From contig CAZRSF010000051.1 of NCBI GenBank assembly GCA_964602655.1, positions 1 to 46,365 on the forward strand: 46,365 nucleotides of DNA. Reading direction: 5' to 3'. The DNA is from Moduliflexus sp964602655 (GTDB lineage: Bacteria > Moduliflexota > Moduliflexia > Moduliflexales > Moduliflexaceae). Below, one piece after another: positions 1 to 7,876 of this stretch; position 1 is the first letter of the stretch; each line of letters starts with the position of its first letter. Position numbers and translations under genes: made by a program. The notes under the pieces are model-generated. The model had not been told where the DNA came from. It was given only the letters and a program-made list of their open reading frames with translations, and made no database searches.

Positions 1-166
1 CGTTACTAATCAGCTGGCGCAAGTCATGGGAACTCAGCGCTAATGAGATATTTCCATGCTTTCCGCCATAGATAACAGCCGGGATTTGCCCAGCGCGCCG
101 AAGTTGACGTGCCGCGCCTTTTCCTCTGGTCATACGAACTTGTGATACTAATTGAATCTGCTCCAT
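1..166 (-). CDS. rplY: Ribosomal protein bL25 (partial, C-terminal part beyond window)
   Basis: Only the first 55 residues lie in the window; the gene runs off the left edge. The protein starts MEQIQLVSQVRM and contains RGKGAARQLRRAGQIPAVIYGG, written here as RGKGAARQLRR then AGQIPAVIYGG, which is the RNA-binding start of the bL25/CTC family (5S rRNA-binding large-subunit protein). The ATG at 164-166 is preceded by a strong ribosome binding site (AAGGAGG, complement of 177-183). Whether it is the short bL25 or the longer CTC form with a C-terminal domain cannot be told. It lies downstream of ispE and tRNA-Gln, an order familiar from many bacteria. Confidence 0.9.
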   Translation of the reverse strand, partial: MEQIQLVSQVRMTRGKGAARQLRRAGQIPAVIYGGKHGNISLALSSHDLRQLISN

Positions 167-176
167 TGTTTCTCTT

Positions 177-183
177 CCTCCTT
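177..183 (-). promoter_or_regulatory. Ribosome binding site of rplY
   Basis: AAGGAGG on the minus strand, ten bases before the ATG at 166. It is a perfect anti-16S match and fixes the start of the truncated gene. Confidence 0.8.
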
Positions 184-316
184 AAAATTTAAAATAAAAC
201 ACTGTGAGGGAACGCACACTACGCTTTCAAGATCGGGCTGCACACATTCCTCTCCTGTTCATGAATAGATGGAATGATCGGAACATCATAAGAAACCACA
301 TCAAGGAAGGAGAAAA

Positions 317-388
317 CTGGGGCGGGAGGATTCGAACCCCCGAATGCTAGGACCAAAACCTAGTGGCTTACCGCTTGCCGACGCCCCA
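317..388 (-). tRNA. tRNA-Gln (anticodon TTG)
   Basis: Minus-strand cloverleaf. The acceptor arms TGGGGCG (388-382) and CGCCCCA (324-318) pair over seven bases with discriminator G at 317. The anticodon stem is CTAGG/CCTAG around the loop TTTTGGT, giving anticodon TTG for CAA. The T arm is CGGGGGTTCGAATCCTCCCG-like with the standard TTCGAAT loop. The initial T-A pair is typical of bacterial tRNA-Gln. CCA is not encoded; TTTTCT follows. It sits 34 bases after ispE and 150 bases before rplY and is probably co-transcribed. Confidence 0.95.
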
Positions 389-422
389 ATTTCGAATGTT
401 GTCGAAGAAAATCACCCGTATC

Positions 423-1307
423 TTATACGAACTCCAGAGTGCGTGATCGTGGGCAGAAACTCGTCACAATGAGCTGCCACTCCGGCCTCTGCAATTGCTG
501 TCGAGCGTATTCCGCTAATCCCTTCTCTTTAAAAATTCCGAAAACAGTCGATCCGCTTCCTGACATCATTGCCGCATCTGCGCCAACCTCAATCAGGCGG
601 GTTTTTAGAGAACTGATAATCGGGTATCTTGCGCTGACAGGTTCTTCTAACATATTTTCTACGGCACAAAACACACCTGCAACGTCAAATTTTCTTTCCG
701 AATGCTCCATATTCAGAGTGGGAATTTTTGTCAACTTTAAATTTAAATTTTTATATGCCCATCCGCTGGAAATATGAATTGCCGGATAAATCAAGAGCAA
801 CCACCTTGCAGATAGGTCAGGCAACGGCTCGATCAGTTCTCCGCGTCCCGTGCCGAGAGCCGTTCCGCCATATAAAAAATAGGGGACATCCGAACCTAAT
901 GTTGCCCCAAGCTCTGCCAATTCCTGCGGCCCCAAGCCAAGTTGAAAGAGATGGTTCATGCCGCGCAATGCCGCTGCCGCATTGCTGCTGCCGCCGCCAA
1001 GCCCAGCCCCCATCGGAATGCGCTTCTCGATGTGAATCGCCACCCGATCCGAACATCCGTATTTTTCCGCCAGCAATCGCACTGCGCGATAGACTAAATT
1101 GTCTTCTCCACCGGGCAGATCAGGATGGGTCGTCGTCACTGTCAACGGCGCATCGTGCTTGTTGAAATACAACAAATCGTGAAATTCGATCTGCTGAAAG
1201 ATCGTCCAGATGTCATGATAACCATCAGGACGCTTGCCAAGGACATAGAGTCCGATATTGATTTTGGCATACGACGGGATGACGAGATCAAATAATAATG
1301 CGTTCAT
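423..1307 (-). CDS. ispE: 4-diphosphocytidyl-2-C-methyl-D-erythritol kinase
   Basis: 294 residues, the usual family length. It phosphorylates CDP-methylerythritol in the cytoplasmic MEP pathway of isoprenoid synthesis. Seen: AKINIGL at residues 14-20, with the catalytic-type lysine K15; RPDGYHDI at 26-33; the GHMP-kinase ATP loop PMGAGLGGGSSNAA at 98-111; LGSDVPYFL around 152; and the C-terminal MSGSGSTVFGIF motif. The ATG follows the stop of the CPBP protease gene after six bases, so the two are probably one transcript. tRNA-Gln and rplY follow; the prs gene often found between ispE and rplY is absent. Confidence 0.95.
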   Translation of the reverse strand: MNALLFDLVIPSYAKINIGLYVLGKRPDGYHDIWTIFQQIEFHDLLYFNKHDAPLTVTTTHPDLPGGEDNLVYRAVRLLAEKYGCSDRVAIHIEKRIPMGAGLGGGSSNAAAALRGMNHLFQLGLGPQELAELGATLGSDVPYFLYGGTALGTGRGELIEPLPDLSARWLLLIYPAIHISSGWAYKNLNLKLTKIPTLNMEHSERKFDVAGVFCAVENMLEEPVSARYPIISSLKTRLIEVGADAAMMSGSGSTVFGIFKEKGLAEYARQQLQRPEWQLIVTSFCPRSRTLEFV

Positions 1308-1313
1308 CGGCGG

Positions 1314-1979
1314 TTACCATAGCTGCCATTGCTGCGTCCGGAGGACGTAGATGCCAAGCAAGAGATTGGTGATGGCATGAGCAAACACGCACGCAGAAAG
1401 GTTTTTGGTTTTATACAGCAGGGCGGTATAGAGAACGCCCGCAAATAAGCCAACCAGCCATTCTTGATGTTCGAATCCGAACCCAAGCACGACAACAGCA
1501 AAGGAAAACCAGGTAAACGCGCCGATAGCGACACGCTGAAAATCTTCATTAATCAACCAGCGCAACGCAAACGATCGCCAGAACAGTTCCTCGAAAATCG
1601 GCACGACCACCGCCGCGCCGATCAGCCGAATTGCGATAATGAGCCAGGCGATCCATCCGGTGCCGTACTGGTAGGGATAAAATCGATCTCCGCCGCCAAG
1701 CTTTGTGAAACGCAGCCAGTCGCCGCCTACACGCCGAGAGAATTCGTCCGGCGCAACCCAAATCACGAAGACCAGAACACCGCACAGCACTGCCAGCCAG
1801 GAAAATTTCCAGTGAAGTTCCGGGTAACTTTTGCGGTAGTAGTATAAGATTCCTCCGACCACAAGCGTTTTGATCGGATAAAAGATATACATGCCGTGCG
1901 GCCCGCTCCATGCCCCGGCATACGTCAAGATCAGAAATGCGGCAAACGGGATGAGATATGGCAAAAATGATTTTTTCAT
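1314..1979 (-). CDS. CPBP-family intramembrane protease (CAAX-protease related)
   Basis: 221 residues with about seven hydrophobic segments and no signal peptide. The family motifs are present: EELFWR (E130, E131, R135), FGFEH (H171) and HAITN (H201, N205), the expected metal and catalytic residues of CPBP/Abi glutamic proteases. Length and layout resemble the CAAX-protease-related proteins associated with exosortase/PEP-CTERM genomes; that subfamily call is from memory. The ATG is preceded by AGAGAGGAAATGA, giving a usable GAGG site. It opens the transcript that continues into ispE. Confidence 0.85.
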   Translation of the reverse strand: MKKSFLPYLIPFAAFLILTYAGAWSGPHGMYIFYPIKTLVVGGILYYYRKSYPELHWKFSWLAVLCGVLVFVIWVAPDEFSRRVGGDWLRFTKLGGGDRFYPYQYGTGWIAWLIIAIRLIGAAVVVPIFEELFWRSFALRWLINEDFQRVAIGAFTWFSFAVVVLGFGFEHQEWLVGLFAGVLYTALLYKTKNLSACVFAHAITNLLLGIYVLRTQQWQLW

Positions 1980-2105
1980 TCATTTCCTCTCTTTGCAATG
2001 CTACGTTTCGGATGTGTTCATGTCAAAAAAACGCTCTCCTGTCTTTTGTGAGAGATATTCACATGATTATGGCAGAAGAATTTGTCAAGAAAAACGATTG
2101 TTTCC

Positions 2106-2139
2106 TTGACATCTTGTTCCGACCCAATGACAGTATAAT
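2106..2139 (+). promoter_or_regulatory. Possible promoter of the large TPR lipoprotein gene
   Basis: A perfect TATAAT lies at 2134-2139. TTGACA at 2106-2111 is 22 bases upstream, too far for a standard sigma-70 pair; TCTTGT at 2112-2117 gives a 16-base spacer but is a poor match. The -10 box is convincing, the -35 is not. About 75 bases of leader would follow to the ATG at 2219. Confidence 0.4.
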
Positions 2140-2218
2140 ACGCATGATAGCGTATTTGACTCAAACAGCGGATATACACGTCAAGGACAGGAATTCTTAA
2201 GCGATTGAGGTTCGACCT

Positions 2219-5200
2219 ATGCAGCGATCATTTCGCACACAAGCGTTTCATTCATGTATATGGCTTTTTTCAGGCAGTATTCTCCTGAGCGTCGCGTTGT
2301 TTGGTTGTGAAGGGACACCAGAGAAACGAAAACTCAAACACTACCAGAAAGGCATGGAGTATCTGCAAAAAAATGATGTCCAGGCCGCGATTTTGGAACT
2401 CAAAAATGCGGTGGAGGCGGATTCGTCTTATGCAGACGCCTATTATCAATTAGGGTTGGCGTATGCGAAAAATCAGGAATTCGATAAGGCGATGATCGCG
2501 TTCGATAATGCGGCGGCGCATGACCCAAAGAATGTTGACGCCCGATTAGAGGTCGCCAACTATTATCTGTTTCGCCAACAGGATTTGACGAAGGCGCAGG
2601 AGGAATTGGAAAGCATTTTGCGGGATTTTCCTGAGAATGCGAAGGCGCACACCGCTTTAGGCTCGGTCTTATATGCCCAGCAACGAATTGACGACGCGAT
2701 TGCCGCCTTGAAGAAAAGCCTTGAGTTAGACCCACAATCGGTGAACGCCGCCATTACATTAGGACAGATATACCTCTTGCAAGGGGAACAGGAGAACGCG
2801 CAACAGATATTTGTGGATGCGCTGAAGCGGCAGCCGGAAAATATAGATGTCATCTTAGCTGCCGCCACCTTTTATTTGAATACAGGGCAAGTAGAATCCG
2901 CGAAGGCGCTTTATGCAAAAGCGTTGACACAAGACGCGAAAAATTCGACTGCGGCGATGGGGCTGGCAGAAGTGTATCTTTCTGAAAATGATCCCAAAAT
3001 GGCTCGGAACACAATCGAACAGTTTCAGGCGTTAAACAAGGAAACGCTTCCAGTGGAAATTGATCTCCGCGTACGATTTATTTTAGGCCGAGCGTATCTG
3101 TTCGAAGGAAATTTTCAGGATGCGATGCCGCATTTGCAAATTGTCAGTGAACGCTTGCCGGACTTGATGATGGCACAGTATAGCTACGGGCTTGCTCAGG
3201 CAGGATTAGGGAAATTCGAATTGGCGATTGCCGCCTATCAACGGGCGTTACGCTTAAACCCTGACCACATCTCATCGTTGATCAATTTAGCCATTGTCTA
3301 TTTGAAAAACGGAGATGCCGAAGATGCCCAAAAAACGATTGAGCAGGTGCTGGGACGCGATCCCAAAAATGCGGAAGCGATTGATTTGCAAGGCATGATT
3401 TTTATGCAGCACGGCCAACATGACGCAGCACTCGAACAGTTTACATCGGCAGAACATCTTGCGGAGCAGGAACAGCTTTCCGCGCAGTTCATCAACCAGG
3501 TTCGACTTCATAAAGCCATCCTCTTTCTCAGCTTGCGCAAACCCGATGAGGCGCTTGCAATTCTTCGTCCCTCATTAGAAGCGAATCCTTCCAGCATCGA
3601 ACTTCAGATTAACCTTGGAAAAGCCCTGGCGCTGAAAGGCAGCGTTCAGGAGGCGATTGCCGCGTATCAACAGGTGTTGGAGCGTGAGCCATCTTCACGC
3701 GCGGCGTTACTGGAATTGAGTACGCTGTACGTTTCGACTCAGCAATATGATTTAGCGCGAAAGACACTCGAACCGCTGGTGCAAAAAAATGCCAGAGATC
3801 ATAATGTGCTGTATGTTTCTGCCAGAATTGACGCCGGAGAAGGAAAATTAAATGACGCGAAAGAAAAATTGCAGCGGGTGGCGCAAGAAGCGCCGAAGTT
3901 TGTCGAAGCGCGTTACGCCTTAGCCGAATTATATCAGGCGCTTCAGGATGAGGACGGAGCAGTGAAAGAATACGAGAGCGTATTAAATATCTTGCCCGAC
4001 CATCTTTCGACGTTAACCCAATTAGCCTATATCAAGCTTCAGCGCGGCGTCTATGAAGATGCGATCTTGTATGCCAAACGCGCCTTACGGGTCGCCCCTG
4101 ACAGCATGGCGGCAATTGGCATCTTGAGTTCCGTCTATGCCCAAACAAAACAGTTCGATAAGGCGATTGAAATGCTTGACGCAGTCAAAACCCGCTATCC
4201 TGACTCGCCTGCGGCGTACATGAGCCAGGCGGTCATCCATCTGTATCAGGGCGAATTCGATACGGCAATTGCGCTTTCGCTCCAGGCAATTGAACGCGAC
4301 GCCTCAAACCCGTCGCCGTATGAAATTATCGGGCGAGCCTACTTAGGAAAAAACGAGAGAACGCAGGCGAAAACATATTTTCAGAAGGCGCTTGAGGTTG
4401 ACTCCAAATTTGTGAATGCCTATGTGAAATTAGGCCAGTTGGAATTAGCCGATGGTGAATTTTTGGCGGCGATGCGTTATTTTCGACAAGCCTTAGAGAT
4501 TGCCCCTGATGCCGCGGAAGCGATGATCGAGTTAGGGCAAATTTATCAACGCCAACAGCGTTACGATGAGGCGATTGCGATCTTCGAAAAAATTCCAGAG
4601 ACATCAGTCTATTTCCGTTCTACGCTCGAACCGCTGCTTGAATTATATACGCTTCAAGCGGATCACAATAAGCTGATCAGTCTGGCCTCGAAATATCTCA
4701 AATTCGATGAAAAAAACACACTGGTTCGGTATGTCCTGGCCGATGCGTATGCCAGACGCGGAGATATCGAGAATGCCGCCAACTCATTTCGAGAAATTAC
4801 GATAGCAGAGCCGGAACATGGGAAGGCATGGGTTGCATTAGGCATCGTGTATCTTATTCAAAATCGGGTGGATTTGGCGATTACGCAGTTCGAGCACGCA
4901 TCGAAATTCGAAGACGTCGCGACAGAAGCGTTCATTGGCCGGGCGATTGCGTATCAATTCCTGCAAAATTATCAACAAGCCATCCGTGACGCACAGACCG
5001 TGCTTGAGATTGCGCCAGACAACATGTTTGCGCATTTTATCCTGGGCAATATTTATGTATCGCAAAAAAGTTTTTCAGATGCCGCAAAGCAGTTTCAGCA
5101 AGTGGCTGTGTCAATGCTCGAATTTACGGCGAAAGAACAAACGTTACGTTCATATTATGGCGATCAAGCTGCCGTGTCTGCCCAGTATTACAATTTAGGC

Positions 5201-5944
5201 ATGTTTTGCGCGTCGAAACAATGGCTGAAATTTGCGTTCGATGCGTATACGACCGCCTTATGGCGAACAGAGAACAACCCATTTTTAGATTATGCTATCG
5301 GGAATATTTACGCAAAGCAGAACAAATATCAACAAGCATTGCAAACGTTCGAAAAGGTCAAAAGTTTAGAGCCATCTCTGTTTTATGTTGACCGTGTTCT
5401 GGCTGAACTCTACCAGCGACAGCAAAATTTCGAAAAAGCGATTGAAATGTATGTGGAATACCTTCGCTATCGTCCGGAAGATGTCTCGGTGCATGTCTTT
5501 TTAGGTATTTTATATGAAGGGCAAGGCGAGAGCGCCAAGGCGATTGCGTCGTATCGCGAGGCCATTCGGATTCAACCGGACTATCCCTTAGCGCTCAACC
5601 AGTTGGCCTGGATATACGCCGAACGGAAAGAGAACCTCGATGACGCGTTGCAATTGGCGCAAAAGGCTGTCTCTCTCTCCAATGCCGCCGGCATTCTCGA
5701 TACGTTAGGATGGGTGTATGTTCAGCGCGGAGACTATGCGCTGGCAATCGAACAGTTTCAACTTGCATTACAGCAAAACCCGTTTCAACCGACGATTAAT
5801 TATCATCTCGGCCTGGCATTCTACCATTCTCATGATTTTGAGCGCGCGCGCAAGCTCTTTCTGCAAATCCAGGAATTATCCCCGGATGGCGAACATGCCG
5901 ATGACATTCGTCAGTTATTAGAAGAGATGAAGACGAAGGGCTGA
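2219..5944 (+). CDS. Very large TPR-repeat lipoprotein (PrsT-like)
   Basis: 1241 residues. A hydrophobic signal ends in a lipobox, LFGC with C30, so the protein is probably a lipoprotein anchored in the outer or cytoplasmic membrane on the non-cytoplasmic side. The rest is an almost unbroken series of 34-residue TPR units (for example YYQLGLAYAKNQEFDKA and later GRAYLGKNERTQAKTYF), about thirty or more, with no other domain seen. The start resembles the PEP-CTERM-system TPR lipoprotein PrsT but the protein is longer. GAGG at 2207-2210 supports the ATG at 2219. Probable role: a scaffold for envelope or exopolysaccharide assembly; the substrate is unknown. Confidence 0.8.
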   Translation: MQRSFRTQAFHSCIWLFSGSILLSVALFGCEGTPEKRKLKHYQKGMEYLQKNDVQAAILELKNAVEADSSYADAYYQLGLAYAKNQEFDKAMIAFDNAAAHDPKNVDARLEVANYYLFRQQDLTKAQEELESILRDFPENAKAHTALGSVLYAQQRIDDAIAALKKSLELDPQSVNAAITLGQIYLLQGEQENAQQIFVDALKRQPENIDVILAAATFYLNTGQVESAKALYAKALTQDAKNSTAAMGLAEVYLSENDPKMARNTIEQFQALNKETLPVEIDLRVRFILGRAYLFEGNFQDAMPHLQIVSERLPDLMMAQYSYGLAQAGLGKFELAIAAYQRALRLNPDHISSLINLAIVYLKNGDAEDAQKTIEQVLGRDPKNAEAIDLQGMIFMQHGQHDAALEQFTSAEHLAEQEQLSAQFINQVRLHKAILFLSLRKPDEALAILRPSLEANPSSIELQINLGKALALKGSVQEAIAAYQQVLEREPSSRAALLELSTLYVSTQQYDLARKTLEPLVQKNARDHNVLYVSARIDAGEGKLNDAKEKLQRVAQEAPKFVEARYALAELYQALQDEDGAVKEYESVLNILPDHLSTLTQLAYIKLQRGVYEDAILYAKRALRVAPDSMAAIGILSSVYAQTKQFDKAIEMLDAVKTRYPDSPAAYMSQAVIHLYQGEFDTAIALSLQAIERDASNPSPYEIIGRAYLGKNERTQAKTYFQKALEVDSKFVNAYVKLGQLELADGEFLAAMRYFRQALEIAPDAAEAMIELGQIYQRQQRYDEAIAIFEKIPETSVYFRSTLEPLLELYTLQADHNKLISLASKYLKFDEKNTLVRYVLADAYARRGDIENAANSFREITIAEPEHGKAWVALGIVYLIQNRVDLAITQFEHASKFEDVATEAFIGRAIAYQFLQNYQQAIRDAQTVLEIAPDNMFAHFILGNIYVSQKSFSDAAKQFQQVAVSMLEFTAKEQTLRSYYGDQAAVSAQYYNLGMFCASKQWLKFAFDAYTTALWRTENNPFLDYAIGNIYAKQNKYQQALQTFEKVKSLEPSLFYVDRVLAELYQRQQNFEKAIEMYVEYLRYRPEDVSVHVFLGILYEGQGESAKAIASYREAIRIQPDYPLALNQLAWIYAERKENLDDALQLAQKAVSLSNAAGILDTLGWVYVQRGDYALAIEQFQLALQQNPFQPTINYHLGLAFYHSHDFERARKLFLQIQELSPDGEHADDIRQLLEEMKTKG

Positions 5945-5999
5945 TCGGGAGGGAGGCAGAAAAGAGAGAACGCATGAGACATCACGCACATTTGCCGTC

Positions 6000-6028
6000 T
6001 TGACAAAACGTCAGAAAAACAGTATTGT
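6000..6028 (+). promoter_or_regulatory. Sigma-70-type promoter of the region-4-like regulator
   Basis: TTGACA at 6000-6005, a 17-base spacer, TATTGT at 6023-6028. Transcription would start about 90 bases before the ATG at 6130. The same box pair occurs upstream of rho, which supports it as the local consensus. Confidence 0.6.
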
Positions 6029-6129
6029 ATAAGCAGCAGACGGAGAAAACTATTGTCTTAAACATATTGAAAGAATGTGCGTGTTTTCTGGCGAATCATC
6101 GTCAAAGAAGCGCCTGAAGGAAGGCAACC

Positions 6130-6750
6130 ATGATTATTAGCCCCGATAATACCATTCGCTTTTTGTCGGTCGCCGAACATTTGCAGCGCAAAGCGATGGC
6201 CTATCAGGATCGCGATGTGACGTTGTATCTCTACCCCAATAAACAACATCCCTTTGTTCTTCAGCCGGGGCAGGGCGACATCACCTCGACATATATTGAT
6301 GTGTTCGCGTTGCGATTCGGTCAGAAAGAACAACTCTGGCGCAAGGTCGGCGACGGGCGTGTGTTGATTCAGTTCGGATGTCCTCGCGCTGAACGGGACG
6401 CCATGCTCTATTGGCCGTTAGAAGAACTGGTCGAGCATCCGCTTCGATGCTGCCAGGATCAATCCTGTCAATATTGGTCGCCGCCGACGGGCGTGAAAGG
6501 TCGTTATGCCTTCAGTTGCATTCTGATGCGCTATCGAGCGATTGGTGTGTTCGATCAAAAGATCGGATTAACCCTCGAAGAAGTCGGACGGATTTACGGG
6601 TGTTCGCGCGAACGGATTCGTCAAATTCAGGAACGCGCCTTGAATCGGATGCGGCATCATGTCCGGATCGAAAAATTAAGCGTCTTCCATGAACGAATTC
6701 TGGATTATCGCGATTATGGCAGAGAATCTTCGTTGCAGGCAACGGCATAA
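6130..6750 (+). CDS. Sigma-70 region-4-like helix-turn-helix protein
   Basis: 206 residues. Residues 147-179 (LTLEEVGRIYGCSRERIRQ and what follows) are a sigma-70 region 4.2 helix-turn-helix, the part that reads the -35 box. No region 2 or 3 is present, so it cannot act as an ordinary complete sigma factor. Before the helices are cysteines C107, C108, C113 and C130 in CCQDQSCQYW and FSC, a layout like the sigma-like HTH proteins of some Myxobacteria and phages. The N-terminal half, residues 1-100, matches nothing I recognise. AAGGA at 6117-6121 supports the start. Own promoter upstream, terminator downstream: a monocistronic regulator. Confidence 0.7.
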   Translation: MIISPDNTIRFLSVAEHLQRKAMAYQDRDVTLYLYPNKQHPFVLQPGQGDITSTYIDVFALRFGQKEQLWRKVGDGRVLIQFGCPRAERDAMLYWPLEELVEHPLRCCQDQSCQYWSPPTGVKGRYAFSCILMRYRAIGVFDQKIGLTLEEVGRIYGCSRERIRQIQERALNRMRHHVRIEKLSVFHERILDYRDYGRESSLQATA

Positions 6751-6755
6751 CATAG

Positions 6756-6781
6756 AGATGCCCGCCAAAAGGCGGGCATCT
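6756..6781 (+). terminator. Hairpin terminator after the region-4-like gene
   Basis: AGATGCCCGCC, loop AAAA, GGCGGGCATCT, then TTTCATT. The 11-bp stem is perfect and GC-rich. The T tract is short. It ends six bases after the stop codon region and also lies downstream of the convergent gene at 6809, so it may serve both directions. Confidence 0.8.
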
Positions 6782-6808
6782 TTCATTAAAAGCGAACGAT
6801 GACCTGCG

Positions 6809-7300
6809 TCACGGCTTCGGCGCAGGCGGCGCCCCCTCCGGCGTCAGCCAGCGGTGGCTGTATTTCTGATACCACTGATACAAGCGACGACTTTGAAAAG
6901 AACCGTATCCATCAAATTCGCCAGCAACAATATCGCCTTTTCCGTAGGGTATGTGAAAATCAATTTGAATAGCGCTCCTATCGGTAGATACGATCAAGCA
7001 CCAAGAATGATCCGTGGAAGCGATAGTATCGTGGGTTCGCGAATAGGACGAAACATCCCAGAGAGCCTGAAAAAACTCAGAAATGATTGGATCAGAAACA
7101 TTGAATGTGCTCGAATCGCCTACTGCCATAATCACTCTTGGATAAATCTTGAATAGAGTGACTTTTTCCGGATTCATCGAGCGTAGAGCCGTCATTCTTT
7201 TTTCATATCCCCATTTTGCCCAGGAAGTTGCTACCGCATAGAATACAACAAGCACAATGAATAGGATAAGAAACGTCTTTATATCTTGTTTTTCTTTCAT
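6809..7300 (-). CDS. Unknown membrane-anchored protein, YSHRWLTPE-tail family, copy A
   Basis: 163 residues, not a family I recognise. One hydrophobic segment (about residues 9-27) follows a short positive start, so the bulk is probably outside the cytoplasm. Conserved with the copies at 7361 and 19430 are FKIYPRV near residue 50, a DPIISEFF-type block, a DHSW-type block, and the tail QSRRLYQWYQKYSHRWLTPE followed by GAPPAPKP. The body is AT-rich while the last 85 bases are GC-rich. It lies 60 bases after copy B, probably on the trhP transcript. No clear ribosome binding site. Confidence 0.65.
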   Translation of the reverse strand: MKEKQDIKTFLILFIVLVVFYAVATSWAKWGYEKRMTALRSMNPEKVTLFKIYPRVIMAVGDSSTFNVSDPIISEFFQALWDVSSYSRTHDTIASTDHSWCLIVSTDRSAIQIDFHIPYGKGDIVAGEFDGYGSFQSRRLYQWYQKYSHRWLTPEGAPPAPKP

Positions 7301-7360
7301 CTTTTTGCACCGAATGATAAATGTCCGAAATTATTGAATCAGTAATAATATCGTTCCGCC

Positions 7361-7870
7361 TTACGACTTCGGCGCAGGCGGCGAAGCCTCCGGCGTCAGC
7401 CAGCGGTGGCTGTATGTCTGATACCATTGATACAACTGGCGGCTTTGGATTTTACCGTAAAATTGAGGATTTTTCGAGTAACCTGTTGCAAGCTCGCCAA
7501 TAACCAATTCACCTTGCTGTGAAGGGATATAACAACCGATTTGAAACCGAATATCTTGCGTTGTAGCAAGTTCTACAAACCAGGAGTGATCAAGTGAAAC
7601 AACCCTATCATGGCTTGGCGAGTAAGAATGCATATCCGAGAGCGAAAGAAAAAAGTCTTTGATCAGAGGATCAAAAGCATCAAATGTTCGGTAAGTTTTA
7701 GAGGGAGCAAAACTTACTCTGGGATATATCCTGAACTCCTTGATTTCTTTAAGATTCATTGATGTCAATTTTTCAAGAATCCTTTTATACTCTTGCTCTT
7801 GATGAAGTTGTATTCCTATGAATGTTATCAAAAAGATGAGCAGAAAAATAACTTTAACAATATCTTTCAT
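7361..7870 (-). CDS. Unknown membrane-anchored protein, YSHRWLTPE-tail family, copy B
   Basis: 169 residues. An N-terminal membrane segment (about residues 5-21, VKVIFLLIFLITFIGIQ) is followed by a soluble domain with FRIYPRV, DPLIKDFFLSLSDMHSYS and LDHSWFVEL, then the tail QSRQLYQWYQTYSHRWLTPE plus ASPPAPKS. It is a paralogue of copies A and C over its whole length. It starts six bases after the trhP stop codon, which suggests translation from the same message; there is no strong ribosome binding site. Function unknown; the tandem arrangement with copy A points to local duplication. Confidence 0.65.
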   Translation of the reverse strand: MKDIVKVIFLLIFLITFIGIQLHQEQEYKRILEKLTSMNLKEIKEFRIYPRVSFAPSKTYRTFDAFDPLIKDFFLSLSDMHSYSPSHDRVVSLDHSWFVELATTQDIRFQIGCYIPSQQGELVIGELATGYSKNPQFYGKIQSRQLYQWYQTYSHRWLTPEASPPAPKS

Positions 7871-7876
7871 GATTTT

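Noticed and set aside
439..1165. Plus-strand open frames opposite ispE
   Set aside because: They are in other frames of a clear conserved gene, lack ribosome binding sites and resemble nothing.
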